Of a DNA stretch of 64,000 bases, positions 23,545 to 32,877 are shown one piece after another; the first letter of the stretch is position 1; each line of letters opens with the position of its first letter. This DNA is from Desulfocurvus vexinensis DSM 17965 (lineage in GTDB: Bacteria; Desulfobacterota; Desulfovibrionia; Desulfovibrionales; Desulfovibrionaceae). The stretch is from contig NZ_JAEX01000001.1 of the NCBI RefSeq assembly GCF_000519125.1, positions 62,001 to 126,000 of the forward strand. The letters are read 5' to 3'. Under the pieces are notes generated by a model that was given only the letters and a program-made list of their open reading frames with translations, made no database searches and had not been told where the DNA came from. A program made the position numbers and the translations under genes.

Positions 23545-24948
23545 CTAGGCCCCGGCCAGGGCTGCGGCCCGGCGCAGGCGGCGCACGGTGGACTCGCGGC
23601 CCAGCACGAGCATCATCTCGAACAGCCCGGGCGAGAACGTGCGGCCCGACAGGGCCACGCGCACCGGCTGGGCCACGGCCTTGAACTTCAGACCCTGGCC
23701 GTCCAGCCAGGTCTTGAAGCTCTCTTCCAGGGGCTCGGGCTCGAACACCGGGGCCTCTTCCACCAGCCGCGCGGCGGCCTCCAGCAGCGGCGCGCTTTCG
23801 GGCGTGACGAACTTGGCCAGGGCCTCGGCGTCGTGCTCCAGGGCCTGGTCGGGCGCGAAGAAGAAGGCCATGCCCTCGGCCATTTCGCGCAGCGTCTTGG
23901 CCCGGGGCTGGTAGAGCGGCACCGCCGCCGCCAGCCGCGCGGGGTCGGGGTCGGCCACACCCAGCTCGGCCAGGAAGCGCGGCAGCAGCCCGGCCAGGCG
24001 CGCGGGGTCGGCTTCCTTGATGTAATGGGCGCTCACGGCTTCGAGCTTGGCCATGTCGAACATGGCCGGGGAGGTGCCCAGGCCTTTTTCGGAGAACAGC
24101 TCGATCATCTCCTGGCGGGTGAACAGCTCCTGGTCGCCGTGGCCCCAGCCCAGGCGCAGCAGGTAGTTGACCACGGCCTCGGGCAGGAAGCCCATGGCCT
24201 CGTATTCCATGACGCTCATGGCGCCGTGGCGCTTGGAGAGCTTCTTGCGGTCGGGCCCGAAGATCATGGGCAGGTGCCCGAAGGCGGGCACAGGCAGGCC
24301 CAGGGCCAGGTACAGGGCGATCTGCTTGGGCGTGTTGGAGAGGTGGTCCTCGCCGCGGATGATGTGCGTCACGCCCATTTCGGCGTCGTCCACCACCACG
24401 GCCAGGTTGTACATGGGCGAGCCGTTACCCCGGCGGATGACGAAGTCGTCCACCATCTCCTCGAAGTCCATTTCCATGGGGCCCTTGACCATGTCGGCCC
24501 AGGCGCACAGGCCCTCGGGCGCGCGGAAGCGGACCACCCGGCCCGGGCCGGGGCCCAGGTTCCTGTTGCGGCAGCTGCCGTCGTACTTGGGCTTTTTGCC
24601 TGCGGCCTTGGCGGTTTCGCGCATGGCGTCCACGGCCTCGGGGGTGCAGTCGCAGTAGTAGGCGTGGCCCGAGGCGATGAGCCGCTCGATGTACTGGTTG
24701 TACAGCTCGGTGCGGTCGCTTTGCAGGTAGGGCCCGTGGTCCCAGTTCAGGCCGAGCCAGGTCATGCCGTCCACGATGGCCTGGGTCATTTCGGGGGTGG
24801 AGCGGGCCTGGTCGGTGTCCTCGATGCGCAGGACGAACTCGCCGCCCCGGCCCCGGGCGAAGAGCCAGTTGAACAGCGCGGTGCGCGCGCCACCGATGTG
24901 CAGAAAGCCCGTGGGGCTGGGGGGGAACCTGGTGACCACCTTGCTCAT
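23545..24948 (-). CDS. gltX: Glutamyl-tRNA synthetase
   Basis: Class I synthetase charging tRNA-Glu. ATG 24948 gives 467 residues beginning MSKVVTRFPPSPTGFLHIGG, which holds the HIGH-type motif; the KMSKS equivalent is DRKKLSKRHGAMSV. A Cys-containing YYCDC segment follows the catalytic start. The open frame continues upstream but only as low-complexity sequence. Confidence 0.98.
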   Translation of the reverse strand: MSKVVTRFPPSPTGFLHIGGARTALFNWLFARGRGGEFVLRIEDTDQARSTPEMTQAIVDGMTWLGLNWDHGPYLQSDRTELYNQYIERLIASGHAYYCDCTPEAVDAMRETAKAAGKKPKYDGSCRNRNLGPGPGRVVRFRAPEGLCAWADMVKGPMEMDFEEMVDDFVIRRGNGSPMYNLAVVVDDAEMGVTHIIRGEDHLSNTPKQIALYLALGLPVPAFGHLPMIFGPDRKKLSKRHGAMSVMEYEAMGFLPEAVVNYLLRLGWGHGDQELFTRQEMIELFSEKGLGTSPAMFDMAKLEAVSAHYIKEADPARLAGLLPRFLAELGVADPDPARLAAAVPLYQPRAKTLREMAEGMAFFFAPDQALEHDAEALAKFVTPESAPLLEAAARLVEEAPVFEPEPLEESFKTWLDGQGLKFKAVAQPVRVALSGRTFSPGLFEMMLVLGRESTVRRLRRAAALAGA

Positions 24949-25091
24949 AGACGTCTCCGGATGCAGGTGTGGCGCGGGTCGCCGGGCTTTTGACCGCCGG
25001 GGCGAAAAGGCGTAGCCGCCGCTTTCGCTCCGGGCGCGGCCCGGGGCGCGCTCATTATCATACAAAGAAAAGCGGGAACGGACGGCGGGGG

Positions 25092-25313
25092 CTAGGCGGC
25101 CTCCACGCGCACGGCCTCGGGAACTTCCTTGAGCACCACGCGCTCCACGCCCAGGCGCAGGGTCTGGCCCGCCATGGGGCAGCCCTTGCAGGCGCCGGTC
25201 AGCCGCACGCGGACCACGCCCTCGGGCGTGACCTCCACCAGCTCCACGTCGCCGCCATCGGCGCGCAGGGCGGGGCGGACCTTGGCCAGGGCCTGTTCGA
25301 CTCTTTCGCGCAT
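25092..25313 (-). CDS. NifU C-terminal domain protein (Fe-S scaffold, 73 aa)
   Basis: One NifU-C/Nfu domain: VRPALRADGGDVELVEV followed by the cluster-binding CKGCPMAGQTL (CxxC). At 73 residues it is the minimal stand-alone form. Such proteins carry or transfer 4Fe-4S clusters to apoproteins, fitting an Fe-S-rich anaerobe. It diverges from the regulator gene at 25527. Confidence 0.93.
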   Translation of the reverse strand: MRERVEQALAKVRPALRADGGDVELVEVTPEGVVRVRLTGACKGCPMAGQTLRLGVERVVLKEVPEAVRVEAA

Positions 25314-25487
25314 GGCGCGGACCTCCGTAGCGTGTTGACCGGGCTGTATCCGCTCCCGGGGGGCATGTCAAACACGGTGCGGGGCCCGGGCCCGGGGTGC
25401 GGGGCACGGCGAGCGGACGGCCCGCGCGGGCCGGGGCGCTGCCCCCGCAGGGCCCGGGCGCCGCAAATCGATTTCGATCGGTTTTTC

Positions 25488-25517
25488 TTGACAACATCGT
25501 TTCCGCAGGCGTAATTC
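25488..25517 (+). promoter_or_regulatory. Candidate promoter of the regulator and glycan cluster
   Basis: TTGACA at 25488-25493 is followed after 18 bases by TAATTC at 25512-25517. The predicted start would fall only a few bases before the ATG at 25527, and no clear ribosome-binding site precedes that ATG, so a near-leaderless message is possible. Just upstream, 25465-25481 holds the palindrome AAATCGATTT and a neighbouring CGATCG, a possible operator. Confidence 0.45.
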
Positions 25518-25526
25518 CCGGATACC

Positions 25527-26051
25527 ATGCTCACCGAGCTGTTCACCTCCAAGACGCGCGTCAAGCTGCTGCTCAAGCTGTTCCTGAACCCCAGCGTTTC
25601 GTGCTATCTGCGCGAGCTGGCCAAGGAGTTCGCCGTGGCGCCCTCGGCCATCAAGGAGGAACTGGACAGCCTGACCAGCGCCGGATACCTGGAGCGCGAG
25701 CAGCAGGGCCGCAGCGTCTACTACGCGGCCAACACCAGGCACCCGTTTTTTCCGGAAATCCATTCCATCGTGCGCAAGACCCTGGGCATCGACCGCATCG
25801 TGGACCAGATCCTGACCAAGGTCGGGCAGTTCGAGGCCGTGTACCTGCTGGACGACTACGCCGAGGGCCGCGACTCGGGCATCATCGACGTGCTGGTGGT
25901 GGGCGATGTGGACAGGGTCCGGCTGGAGCAGCTCTGCGCCGTGGCCGAAACGAAGATCAATCGGAAAATCAGAACAATGGTCGTCGGGCCCCGGGAGTTC
26001 GAGGCCAGCAAAGACGTGTACATGCGCAGGCCGCATTGGAAGGTCGTGTGA
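25527..26051 (+). CDS. Winged-helix regulator with a nucleotidyltransferase-like C-terminal part
   Basis: Residues 1-75 form an ArsR/MarR-like winged helix (KTRVKLLLKLFLNPSVSCYL, then AVAPSAIKEELDSLTSAGYLE). Residues about 95-174 (VYLLDDYAEGRDSGIIDVLVVGDV) resemble the core of the minimal nucleotidyltransferase fold, but the usual GS...D.D catalytic motif is not complete, so it may only sense a ligand. Its stop codon overlaps the GTG start of the ABC transporter, and the whole glycan cluster follows, so it is a candidate regulator of that cluster. The last point is inferred from position. Confidence 0.75.
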   Translation: MLTELFTSKTRVKLLLKLFLNPSVSCYLRELAKEFAVAPSAIKEELDSLTSAGYLEREQQGRSVYYAANTRHPFFPEIHSIVRKTLGIDRIVDQILTKVGQFEAVYLLDDYAEGRDSGIIDVLVVGDVDRVRLEQLCAVAETKINRKIRTMVVGPREFEASKDVYMRRPHWKVV

Positions 26052-27895
26052 ACGAAAAGACGGTTTCCAGTCAGCAGGGGCACGCGCAGGCGCCGCCCCG
26101 GCTGCGCATCTTCGGGTTGACCGGGCCGCGCGTGGCCCTGTTTTTCGGGCTCTCCGCCCTGGCGGCCCTGCTGGAGGGCTTTGGCATCGCCATGTTCCTG
26201 CCGGTGCTGGAGTTCGTGGAGAAGGGCCGCGACCTGGAGGCCCTGGCCGCGCAGTCGTGGATGTGGGCCTGGCTCGTCGAGGCCTTCCGCCGCATGGACA
26301 TGGAGGTGACGCTCACCGCGCTGCTGGTGGCGGCTGTGGGCATGATGCTGCTGCGCACGGGGGCCATGTACGCGCGCCAGGTCTACACCGCCTGGCTGGG
26401 CCAGACCGTTCTGCACACCGCGCGCTCCCGGCTGTTCGCCGCCTGCATGGCCCTGGACTATGGCCGCTTCACGCTGCTGTCCAGCGGCACGATCATCAAC
26501 CTGCTGACCACCGAGGCCCAGCGCGCGGCGGTCAGCTACTCCACGCTGTTCCAGATGATCTCCAACGGCGTGGTGGTGCTGGGCTTTTTCGGCGTGCTGC
26601 TGTGGCTGTCCGTGCCGCTGACCCTGCTGGCTGCGGCCTGCCTGGGCGTTTCGGCGGTGGTGGTGGCCTTTTTCGTGCGCCATACGCGCGACTACAGCTA
26701 CCGGACCACCGACGCCAACGCCGCGTATTCGCGCATGGTGCTCGAACGCCTGGGCGGCTTCCGGCTCATCAAGCTCACCGCCACGGCGGACCGCGAGGCG
26801 GCCAGCGCGCGCCGGGCCTCGGGCCGGGTGCGCGGCCTGCTCTACCGCCTGGCGCAGATCAACGCCAGCGTGGAGCTGATCATGGAGGTCCTGGCGCTGC
26901 TGGTGGGCGGCATCATCCTGTCCGTGGCCGTGGGCGTGCTGGGCATGGGGCTGGCCGAGGTCGGGCTGTTCGTGCTCATCCTGCTGCGCCTGCTGCCCCT
27001 GACCAAGGAGGTCATGAAGTCGCGCCAGTCCTTCCAGGCTTCTGCCGGCAGCCGGGCGACGGTCGTCGAGGGATTCACGGCCTTCGCGGCGCAGCAGGAG
27101 CCGGGCGGGGGCGGGCGGCCCTTTGCGCACCTGCGCCAGGGCATCCGTTTCGAGGGCGTGACCTTCGCCTACGACAACGCCGCCCGGCCCGCCCTGCGCG
27201 ACGTGACCCTGGACATCCCCGCAGGCAGGGTCACGGCCCTGGTGGGCCGCTCCGGCGCGGGCAAGACCTCCCTGGCCGACCTGGTCATCCGCCTGCGCGT
27301 GCCCGGGCAGGGCCGCGTGCTCTACGACGGGGTGGACGGCGCGGAATTCGACCTGACCTCGCTGCGCAAGAGCATGGCCTACGTGTCGCAGGACGCTGCC
27401 ATCCTGGACGATTCCGTGGCCGAGAACCTGCGCTTCGCCAACCCCGAGGCCAGCCCGGAGCAGCTCTGGGAGGCCCTGGAGCGGGCCCAGGCGGCGGCCT
27501 TCGTGCGCGCCCTGCCCGAGGGCCTGGACACCCGGCTGGGCGAGCGCGGGGTCCTGCTCTCCGGCGGGCAGAAGCAGCGCCTGGCCCTGGCGCGCGTGTT
27601 CCTCCAGCAGACCAGCGTGCTCATCCTCGACGAGCCCACCAGCGCCCTGGACTCCGAGACCGAGCGCGACATCCAGAAGGTGCTGGCCGAGCTGCGCGCC
27701 GAGGGCAGCGTCACCGTGCTGATCATCGCCCACCGCCTGTCCACCATCCGCGACGCGGACCTGATCGTGGTCATGAAGGACGGGGGCGTTGTGGAACAGG
27801 GGCACCACGCGGGTCTGCTGGCCCAGGGCGGCTGGTACGCGCGCATGTGCGCCATGCAGAACGGGGACGGCGAGTCCCCGGAGTCGCTGGACTGA
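26048..27895 (+). CDS. ABC exporter, PglK/MsbA-like (fused membrane and ATPase domains)
   Basis: The GTG at 26048 overlaps the regulator's TGA (GTGTGA) and has GGAAGG before it. The 615-residue protein has about six membrane segments in the first 320 residues (e.g. VALFFGLSALAALLEGFGIA, LIMEVLALLVGGIILSVAVG) and an ATPase domain with Walker A GRSGAGKTS, signature LLSGGQKQR and Walker B VLILDEPTSALD. Half-transporters of this type flip lipid-linked glycans (PglK, MsbA). At the head of a glycan cluster, flipping a lipid-linked oligosaccharide is the likely role. Confidence 0.88.
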   Translation: MNEKTVSSQQGHAQAPPRLRIFGLTGPRVALFFGLSALAALLEGFGIAMFLPVLEFVEKGRDLEALAAQSWMWAWLVEAFRRMDMEVTLTALLVAAVGMMLLRTGAMYARQVYTAWLGQTVLHTARSRLFAACMALDYGRFTLLSSGTIINLLTTEAQRAAVSYSTLFQMISNGVVVLGFFGVLLWLSVPLTLLAAACLGVSAVVVAFFVRHTRDYSYRTTDANAAYSRMVLERLGGFRLIKLTATADREAASARRASGRVRGLLYRLAQINASVELIMEVLALLVGGIILSVAVGVLGMGLAEVGLFVLILLRLLPLTKEVMKSRQSFQASAGSRATVVEGFTAFAAQQEPGGGGRPFAHLRQGIRFEGVTFAYDNAARPALRDVTLDIPAGRVTALVGRSGAGKTSLADLVIRLRVPGQGRVLYDGVDGAEFDLTSLRKSMAYVSQDAAILDDSVAENLRFANPEASPEQLWEALERAQAAAFVRALPEGLDTRLGERGVLLSGGQKQRLALARVFLQQTSVLILDEPTSALDSETERDIQKVLAELRAEGSVTVLIIAHRLSTIRDADLIVVMKDGGVVEQGHHAGLLAQGGWYARMCAMQNGDGESPESLD

Positions 27896-27945
27896 CCGGG
27901 CGCGCGGCGCCCTGGCCGCCCGCCGGGCGGCACAAGGAGGCAACC

Positions 27946-28956
27946 ATGGACCTTCGCGGCAAAAAGATTCTCGTCACCGGCGCCGACGGCTTCATCGGCT
28001 CGCACCTCACCGAGGAGCTGGTGCGCCAGGGCCACGACGTGCGGGCCTTCGTGCTCTACAATTCCTTCAATTCCTGGGGCTGGCTGGACCACAGCGAACC
28101 CGGGGTGCGCAAGAGCCTGGACGTGTTCGCCGGGGACGTGCGCGATCCGAACGGCGTGCGCACGGCCATGCGCGGCTGCGACGTGGTCTTCCACCTGGCG
28201 GCGCTCATCGCCATCCCCTATTCCTACCATTCGCCGGACACCTACGTGGACACCAACGTCAAGGGCACGCTGAACGTCGTGCAGGCCGCGCGCGATCTGG
28301 GCGTTGCGCGCGTGGTGCATACCTCCACCAGCGAGGTCTACGGCACGGCGCGCTATGTGCCCATCGACGAGGAGCACCCCCTGCAGGGCCAGAGCCCCTA
28401 CTCGGCGTCCAAGATCGGCGCCGACCAGATCGCCCTGTCCTTCCACCGCTCCTTCGACACGCCGGTGACGGTGGCCCGGCCCTTCAACACCTACGGCCCG
28501 CGCCAGAGCGCGCGCGCGGTGATCCCCACGGTCATCACCCAGATCCGCGCGGGCGCGCGCACCCTCAAGCTGGGCTCGCTGCACCCCACGCGCGACTTCA
28601 ACTACGTCGCGGACACCGTGGGCGGCTTCCTGGCCCTGGCCGGGGCCGACGCCGCCGTGGGCCAGGTGGTCAACGTGGGCAGCGCCTTCGAGGTCTCCAT
28701 CGGCGACACCGTGCGGCTCATCGCCGAGGTCATGGGCGCGCAGGTGGAGGTCAGCACCGACGACCAGCGCGTGCGCCCGGAAAAGAGCGAGGTCGAGCGC
28801 CTGTTCGCCAGCAACGACAAGGTGCGCGCCCTCACGGGCTGGAGCCCGGAGTTCGCCGGGCTGGACGGCTTCCGGCGTGGCCTGGAGCGCACCGCCCGCT
28901 GGTTCGCCGACCCGGAGAACCTCCGGCTGTACAAGGCCGACATCTACAACATCTAG
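27946..28956 (+). CDS. NAD-dependent nucleotide-sugar epimerase/dehydratase, LegB-like
   Basis: Extended SDR of 336 residues with the NAD motif GADGFIGSH (residues 12-20) and the catalytic Tyr/Lys in PYSASKIGAD; TSTSEVYGTA and RPFNTYGPRQSARAVIPT are typical of the 4,6-dehydratase/epimerase branch. In legionaminic-acid pathways LegB dehydrates a nucleotide-linked GlcNAc at C4/C6. The LegB call rests on these motifs plus the downstream neuC-neuB-ptmE genes; a plain 4-epimerase cannot be excluded. AAGGAGG is ideally placed before the ATG. Confidence 0.8.
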   Translation: MDLRGKKILVTGADGFIGSHLTEELVRQGHDVRAFVLYNSFNSWGWLDHSEPGVRKSLDVFAGDVRDPNGVRTAMRGCDVVFHLAALIAIPYSYHSPDTYVDTNVKGTLNVVQAARDLGVARVVHTSTSEVYGTARYVPIDEEHPLQGQSPYSASKIGADQIALSFHRSFDTPVTVARPFNTYGPRQSARAVIPTVITQIRAGARTLKLGSLHPTRDFNYVADTVGGFLALAGADAAVGQVVNVGSAFEVSIGDTVRLIAEVMGAQVEVSTDDQRVRPEKSEVERLFASNDKVRALTGWSPEFAGLDGFRRGLERTARWFADPENLRLYKADIYNI

Positions 28957-28993
28957 GCGCGCCCGGCGGGTTCCCCCGGGCACGACGGAGCCT

Positions 28994-30577
28994 ATGCAGT
29001 ACATTCCCAAGGCAATCGCGGCGGACGCCGGAGGCGTCAAGACCATCGGCCTGGAACGCTGGCGCGAGGATTTCCTCTGGCCGGTGACCAACGAGCAGGT
29101 CCTGACCTTCGCGCGCTTTTTCCTGGACCAGTGGGCTGGCGCCTACGAGGGACTGCGCGGCAAGGACCGCGACCTGCTCCTGGCCAGCATCGGCACCTGC
29201 GTGTGGTTCTTCGACCACGCCCTGGCCGGGGGCGTGCGCCACTATTGCCGCGAGCGGGGCATCGCCCTGGAATATTCCACCCTGGCCCGGGAGATCTACG
29301 AGCCGGATTTCGCCGTCCTGGCCGCGAAGCCGCGCGAATCCATGCGCACGCTCACGGCGGGCCGGACCAGGAACGTCCTGCGCGCCGCAGCCAAGAACGT
29401 GGCCTTCAACCGCGGCGCGGGCGCGGCCACCATCGTGCGCAGCGTGCTGGGCTGGACGGACACCTGGGGCCTGGGCAGCGCCACGGGCTTCAAGCGCGAC
29501 TACATCCGCCAGCGCGGGCTGTGCTGCCACCACCTGTACCTCTCCGAGCTGTTCCCCACGCTGCCGCCCCGGGGCGCGGTGTCCGGCGATCTGCGCGAGG
29601 CGGCGTACGCGGTGCTGCGCGCCATGGCCGACCACGCCCACGCCGTGTGGGGCGGCAGCGTGGATGTGGACGCGGCCCTGGGCTGCTGGGTAGGGACCCT
29701 GGAACTGCTCTCGGGGGTCTACGACACGGTGCGGGCCATGCGCCGCCTGCCCCGGACCATCCTGCTCAGCGAGGTCGGCCAGCCCCTGCACCGGGCCATC
29801 GTGCTGGCCGCGCGCCGCCGGGGCACGCGGGTGGTGGGCTTCGCCCACGGCACCCCGGTGGGCAACCTGCTGGAGCTGTTCGACTCCTACGTGGAGTTCG
29901 CCCAGTGCGACGAGTTCGTCTGCCCCACCCGGGCCATGAGCGAGAACTTCGCCAAAGTGCACGCCATGTCGCCCCTGGGCAGGCTCTGCCCCGTGACCTT
30001 CGACGCCGTGGGCACCGACAGGTACCAGAAACTCAGCGCCGACTACCGCTCCAGGCCGCCCATCCGCCGCGTGCGCTCGGCCATGGTCATGGGCTACCCC
30101 CTCAAGGCCTTCCTGGGGCCGTTCATCGTCGAGGCCAACTTCTTCTCCTACCAGCTCGAGGTGCAGCTGCACCTGCTCGACCAGCTGCGGGAGTTCGACG
30201 GCGAGGTGATCTACAAGATGCACCCGGACACCGAGGGCGAGTCCGAGGGCATCTTCGAGGGCCGCTGCCAGCGGATCGTGCGCACGCCCTTCGAGCAGTC
30301 CGCCGACGAGGCCGAGGCCTACATCTTCACCCACATCGGCACCTCGACCTTCGGGCGCGCGGTCTGCTCCAACCGCCCGGTGATCCTGTTGCAGATCGAG
30401 GGCAACACCTGGAACCCCGACGTGCTGCCCCTTTTGTCCCGCCGCTGTACCCTGATCCCGGCCCGCTTCGACGAGCGCGGGCGCATCCGCTACGACGAGC
30501 GGATGCTCATGGACGCCCTGACCCGCGAGCAGCCCGACATCGACTACGGCTACGTGGAGCGGTATTTCCATGTCTAG
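28994..30577 (+). CDS. Predicted GT-B-like glycosyltransferase of unknown specificity (527 aa)
   Basis: No named family was recognised. The C-terminal half has features of processive or polysaccharide GT-B enzymes: EVIYKMHPDTEGESEG (a KxHPxxE-like motif) followed by AYIFTHIGTSTFGRAVCSNRPVILL, similar to the 'S/T-S...EA...GKPVI' donor-binding region. There is no signal peptide or membrane helix. It lies between legB and neuC and its stop overlaps the neuC start by eight bases, so it belongs to the pathway operon. Transfer of the cluster's own sugar is an inference. Confidence 0.65.
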   Translation: MQYIPKAIAADAGGVKTIGLERWREDFLWPVTNEQVLTFARFFLDQWAGAYEGLRGKDRDLLLASIGTCVWFFDHALAGGVRHYCRERGIALEYSTLAREIYEPDFAVLAAKPRESMRTLTAGRTRNVLRAAAKNVAFNRGAGAATIVRSVLGWTDTWGLGSATGFKRDYIRQRGLCCHHLYLSELFPTLPPRGAVSGDLREAAYAVLRAMADHAHAVWGGSVDVDAALGCWVGTLELLSGVYDTVRAMRRLPRTILLSEVGQPLHRAIVLAARRRGTRVVGFAHGTPVGNLLELFDSYVEFAQCDEFVCPTRAMSENFAKVHAMSPLGRLCPVTFDAVGTDRYQKLSADYRSRPPIRRVRSAMVMGYPLKAFLGPFIVEANFFSYQLEVQLHLLDQLREFDGEVIYKMHPDTEGESEGIFEGRCQRIVRTPFEQSADEAEAYIFTHIGTSTFGRAVCSNRPVILLQIEGNTWNPDVLPLLSRRCTLIPARFDERGRIRYDERMLMDALTREQPDIDYGYVERYFHV

Positions 30578-31757
30578 GGCCGGACGCCGCACCATCTGCG
30601 TGGTCACGGGCTCGCGGGCCGATTACGGCTACCTGCGCCCGCTCATGCGCCTGGCAGCCGCCGACCCCGGCTGCCTGCTGCAGGTGGTGGTCACGGGGAT
30701 GCACCTGTGGCCCGCGTTCGGTGACACCTGGCGCGAGATCGAGGCCGACGGGTTCGGCATCGACCAGCGGGTGGCGCTGCCCTTCACGGGCACCGGAGCC
30801 CTGGACGTGGCAGGCTGCGTGGGCGCCGCCGTGCCGCTCTTGGCCGCCGCGTTCCAGCGGCTGGAGCCGGATTTCGTGGTCCTGCTGGGCGACCGCTACG
30901 AGACCTTCGCCGCCGCCCTGGGCGCGCTGTTCGCGCGCGTGCCCGTGGCGCATCTGGCCGGGGGTGACGTGACCGAGGGCGCCTTCGACGAGGCCCTGCG
31001 CCACGGCATCACCAAGATGGCCCACCTGCATTTCACCACCAACGAGCGGTCCTCGCGCCGTGTGGTCCAGCTCGGCGAAGACCCGGCGCGGGTCTTCACC
31101 GTGGGCGCCACCAGCCTGGACGACCTGTTGCGGGAGCCGCCCATGCCCCGCGCGGAGCTGGAGCGCGAACTGGGCTTCACCTTCCTTGCCCGCAACGTGC
31201 TGGTGACCTATCATCCGGTAACCCTGGACCCGACGCCCCCGGCCACGCAGTGCGCCGAGCTGCTGGGCGCCCTGGACGACCTGGGGGCGGGCAAGGAGCT
31301 GGGGGTGGTGTGTACGGCGCCCAACGCCGACACCGGCGGGCTGGACATCCTGGCCCTGCTGGAGCGGTGGGCCGCCGGGCGCCCGGGCATCCTGGTGCGC
31401 AAGTCGCTGGGGATGCGCCGCTACTTCGGCGCGCTGGCGGCGGTGGACGCCGTGGTGGGCAATTCGTCCAGCGGCATCTACGAGGCGCCGTCGTTCAAGG
31501 TGCCCACGGTGGACATCGGCGCCCGTCAGCGCGGGCGGATGCGGGCGGCCTCGGTGCTGCACTGCGCCCCCGGGCGGGCGGCCATCGCGGACGCCGTGGG
31601 CCGGGCCCTGGCCCTGGACTGCTCGCAGGTGGTCAACCCCTACGGCGACGGCCAGGCCAGCGGGCGCATCCTGGCGGCCCTCAAGGCCGAGCCGGACCCG
31701 CAGGCCCTGCTCATGAAACGTTTCTTCGACCTGCCCGGGGAGGGCGGCCATGTCTGA
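30570..31757 (+). CDS. UDP/GDP-sugar hydrolysing 2-epimerase, NeuC/LegG-like
   Basis: A 395-residue GT-B-fold epimerase. VVTGSRADYGYLRPLM is the NeuC opening, LLGDRYETFAAALGA and HLAGGDVTEGAFDEALRHGITKM carry catalytic acidic and His residues, and NSSSGIYEAPSFKVPTVDIG is the nucleotide end. The enzyme releases a ManNAc-type sugar (LegG: 2,4-diacetamido-trideoxymannose) for NeuB. Its first eight bases overlap the preceding gene and its end overlaps neuB1 by eight bases. Confidence 0.93.
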   Translation: MSRAGRRTICVVTGSRADYGYLRPLMRLAAADPGCLLQVVVTGMHLWPAFGDTWREIEADGFGIDQRVALPFTGTGALDVAGCVGAAVPLLAAAFQRLEPDFVVLLGDRYETFAAALGALFARVPVAHLAGGDVTEGAFDEALRHGITKMAHLHFTTNERSSRRVVQLGEDPARVFTVGATSLDDLLREPPMPRAELERELGFTFLARNVLVTYHPVTLDPTPPATQCAELLGALDDLGAGKELGVVCTAPNADTGGLDILALLERWAAGRPGILVRKSLGMRRYFGALAAVDAVVGNSSSGIYEAPSFKVPTVDIGARQRGRMRAASVLHCAPGRAAIADAVGRALALDCSQVVNPYGDGQASGRILAALKAEPDPQALLMKRFFDLPGEGGHV

Positions 31758-32877
31758 ACCGCGCGTCTTCATCATCGCCGAGGCCGGGGTGAACCACAAC
31801 GGCTCGCCGGACATGGCCCTGGAGCTGGTGGACGCCGCCGCCCGGGCCGGAGCCGACGCCGTGAAGTTCCAGGCCTTCCGCGCCGAGAGCCTCGTGTCGC
31901 GCGACGCGCCCAAGGCCGCGTACCAGAGCCGGGCCACCGGCGGGGGCCAGGGGCAGTTCGAAATGCTCAAGGCCCTGGAGCTGGGCCGCGAGGCCTTCGC
32001 TGCCCTGGCCGCGCGCTGCGCCGAGCGCGGTATCGAGTTCATGTCCACGGCCTTCGACCGCGAGAGCCTGGCCCTGCTGCTGGAGGTGGGCATCGGCAGG
32101 ATCAAGGTGCCCTCGGGGGACGTGACCGACGCGCCCATGCTGCTCGGCGCGGCCCGCACCGGGCTGCCGGTGATCCTGTCCACGGGCATGTGCACCCTGG
32201 GCGACGTGCGCGCCGCCCTGGGCGTGCTGGCCTTCGGGATGCTCGGGGCCGGGGAGCCCTGCGCGGCGGCCTTTGGCCGGGCCCTGGACGCCCCCGGCGC
32301 CCGGGAGCTCCTGCGCAGCCGCGTGACCCTGCTGCACTGCACCACGGAGTACCCCGCGCCCCTGGACGAGGTGAACCTGCTGGCCATGGACACCCTGGCC
32401 CGGGAATTCGGCCTGCCCGTGGGCTACTCCGACCACACCCGGGGCATCACCGTGCCCGTTGCTGCTGCCGCCCGGGGCGCGGTGGTGCTCGAGAAGCATT
32501 TCACCCTGGACCGGACCCTGCCCGGGCCGGACCACGCCGCCAGCCTGGAGCCGGACGAACTGGCGGCCATGGTGCGCGCCGTGCGCGAGGTGGAGCTGGC
32601 CCTGGGCTCGGCGGACAAGCGCCCGGCGCCCAGCGAGCTGCCCAACCTGGCCGTGGCGCGCAAGAGCCTGGTGGCGGCCCGGCCCGTGGCCCGGGGCGAG
32701 CTGTTCACCCCGGACAATCTGGCCGTGAAGCGGCCCGGGGGCGGCATTTCGCCGCTGTGCTATTTCGACCTGCTGGGCCAGCCCGCCGCGCGCGACTACG
32801 CGCCCGACGAGCCCCTGGACCAGCCGACCCCCTGCGGGGGCGCAACACCCAAAACGGACGGGCAGGATCATGGTTGA
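31750..32877 (+). CDS. NeuB/LegI-type nonulosonic acid synthase (first copy)
   Basis: Condenses PEP with an N-acetylated C6 sugar to make a nine-carbon 2-keto-3-deoxy acid. Of 375 residues, FIIAEAGVNHNGSPDMA, ADAVKFQAF, KVPSGDVTDAP, LLHCTTEYPAPLDEVN, GYSDHTRG and EKHFTLDRTLPGPDHA cover the NeuB barrel; a C-terminal antifreeze-like SAF domain (SLVAARPVARGELFTPDNLAVKRPG) completes it. It is translationally coupled to neuC, so it most likely uses that enzyme's product. Confidence 0.94.
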   Translation: MSEPRVFIIAEAGVNHNGSPDMALELVDAAARAGADAVKFQAFRAESLVSRDAPKAAYQSRATGGGQGQFEMLKALELGREAFAALAARCAERGIEFMSTAFDRESLALLLEVGIGRIKVPSGDVTDAPMLLGAARTGLPVILSTGMCTLGDVRAALGVLAFGMLGAGEPCAAAFGRALDAPGARELLRSRVTLLHCTTEYPAPLDEVNLLAMDTLAREFGLPVGYSDHTRGITVPVAAAARGAVVLEKHFTLDRTLPGPDHAASLEPDELAAMVRAVREVELALGSADKRPAPSELPNLAVARKSLVAARPVARGELFTPDNLAVKRPGGGISPLCYFDLLGQPAARDYAPDEPLDQPTPCGGATPKTDGQDHG

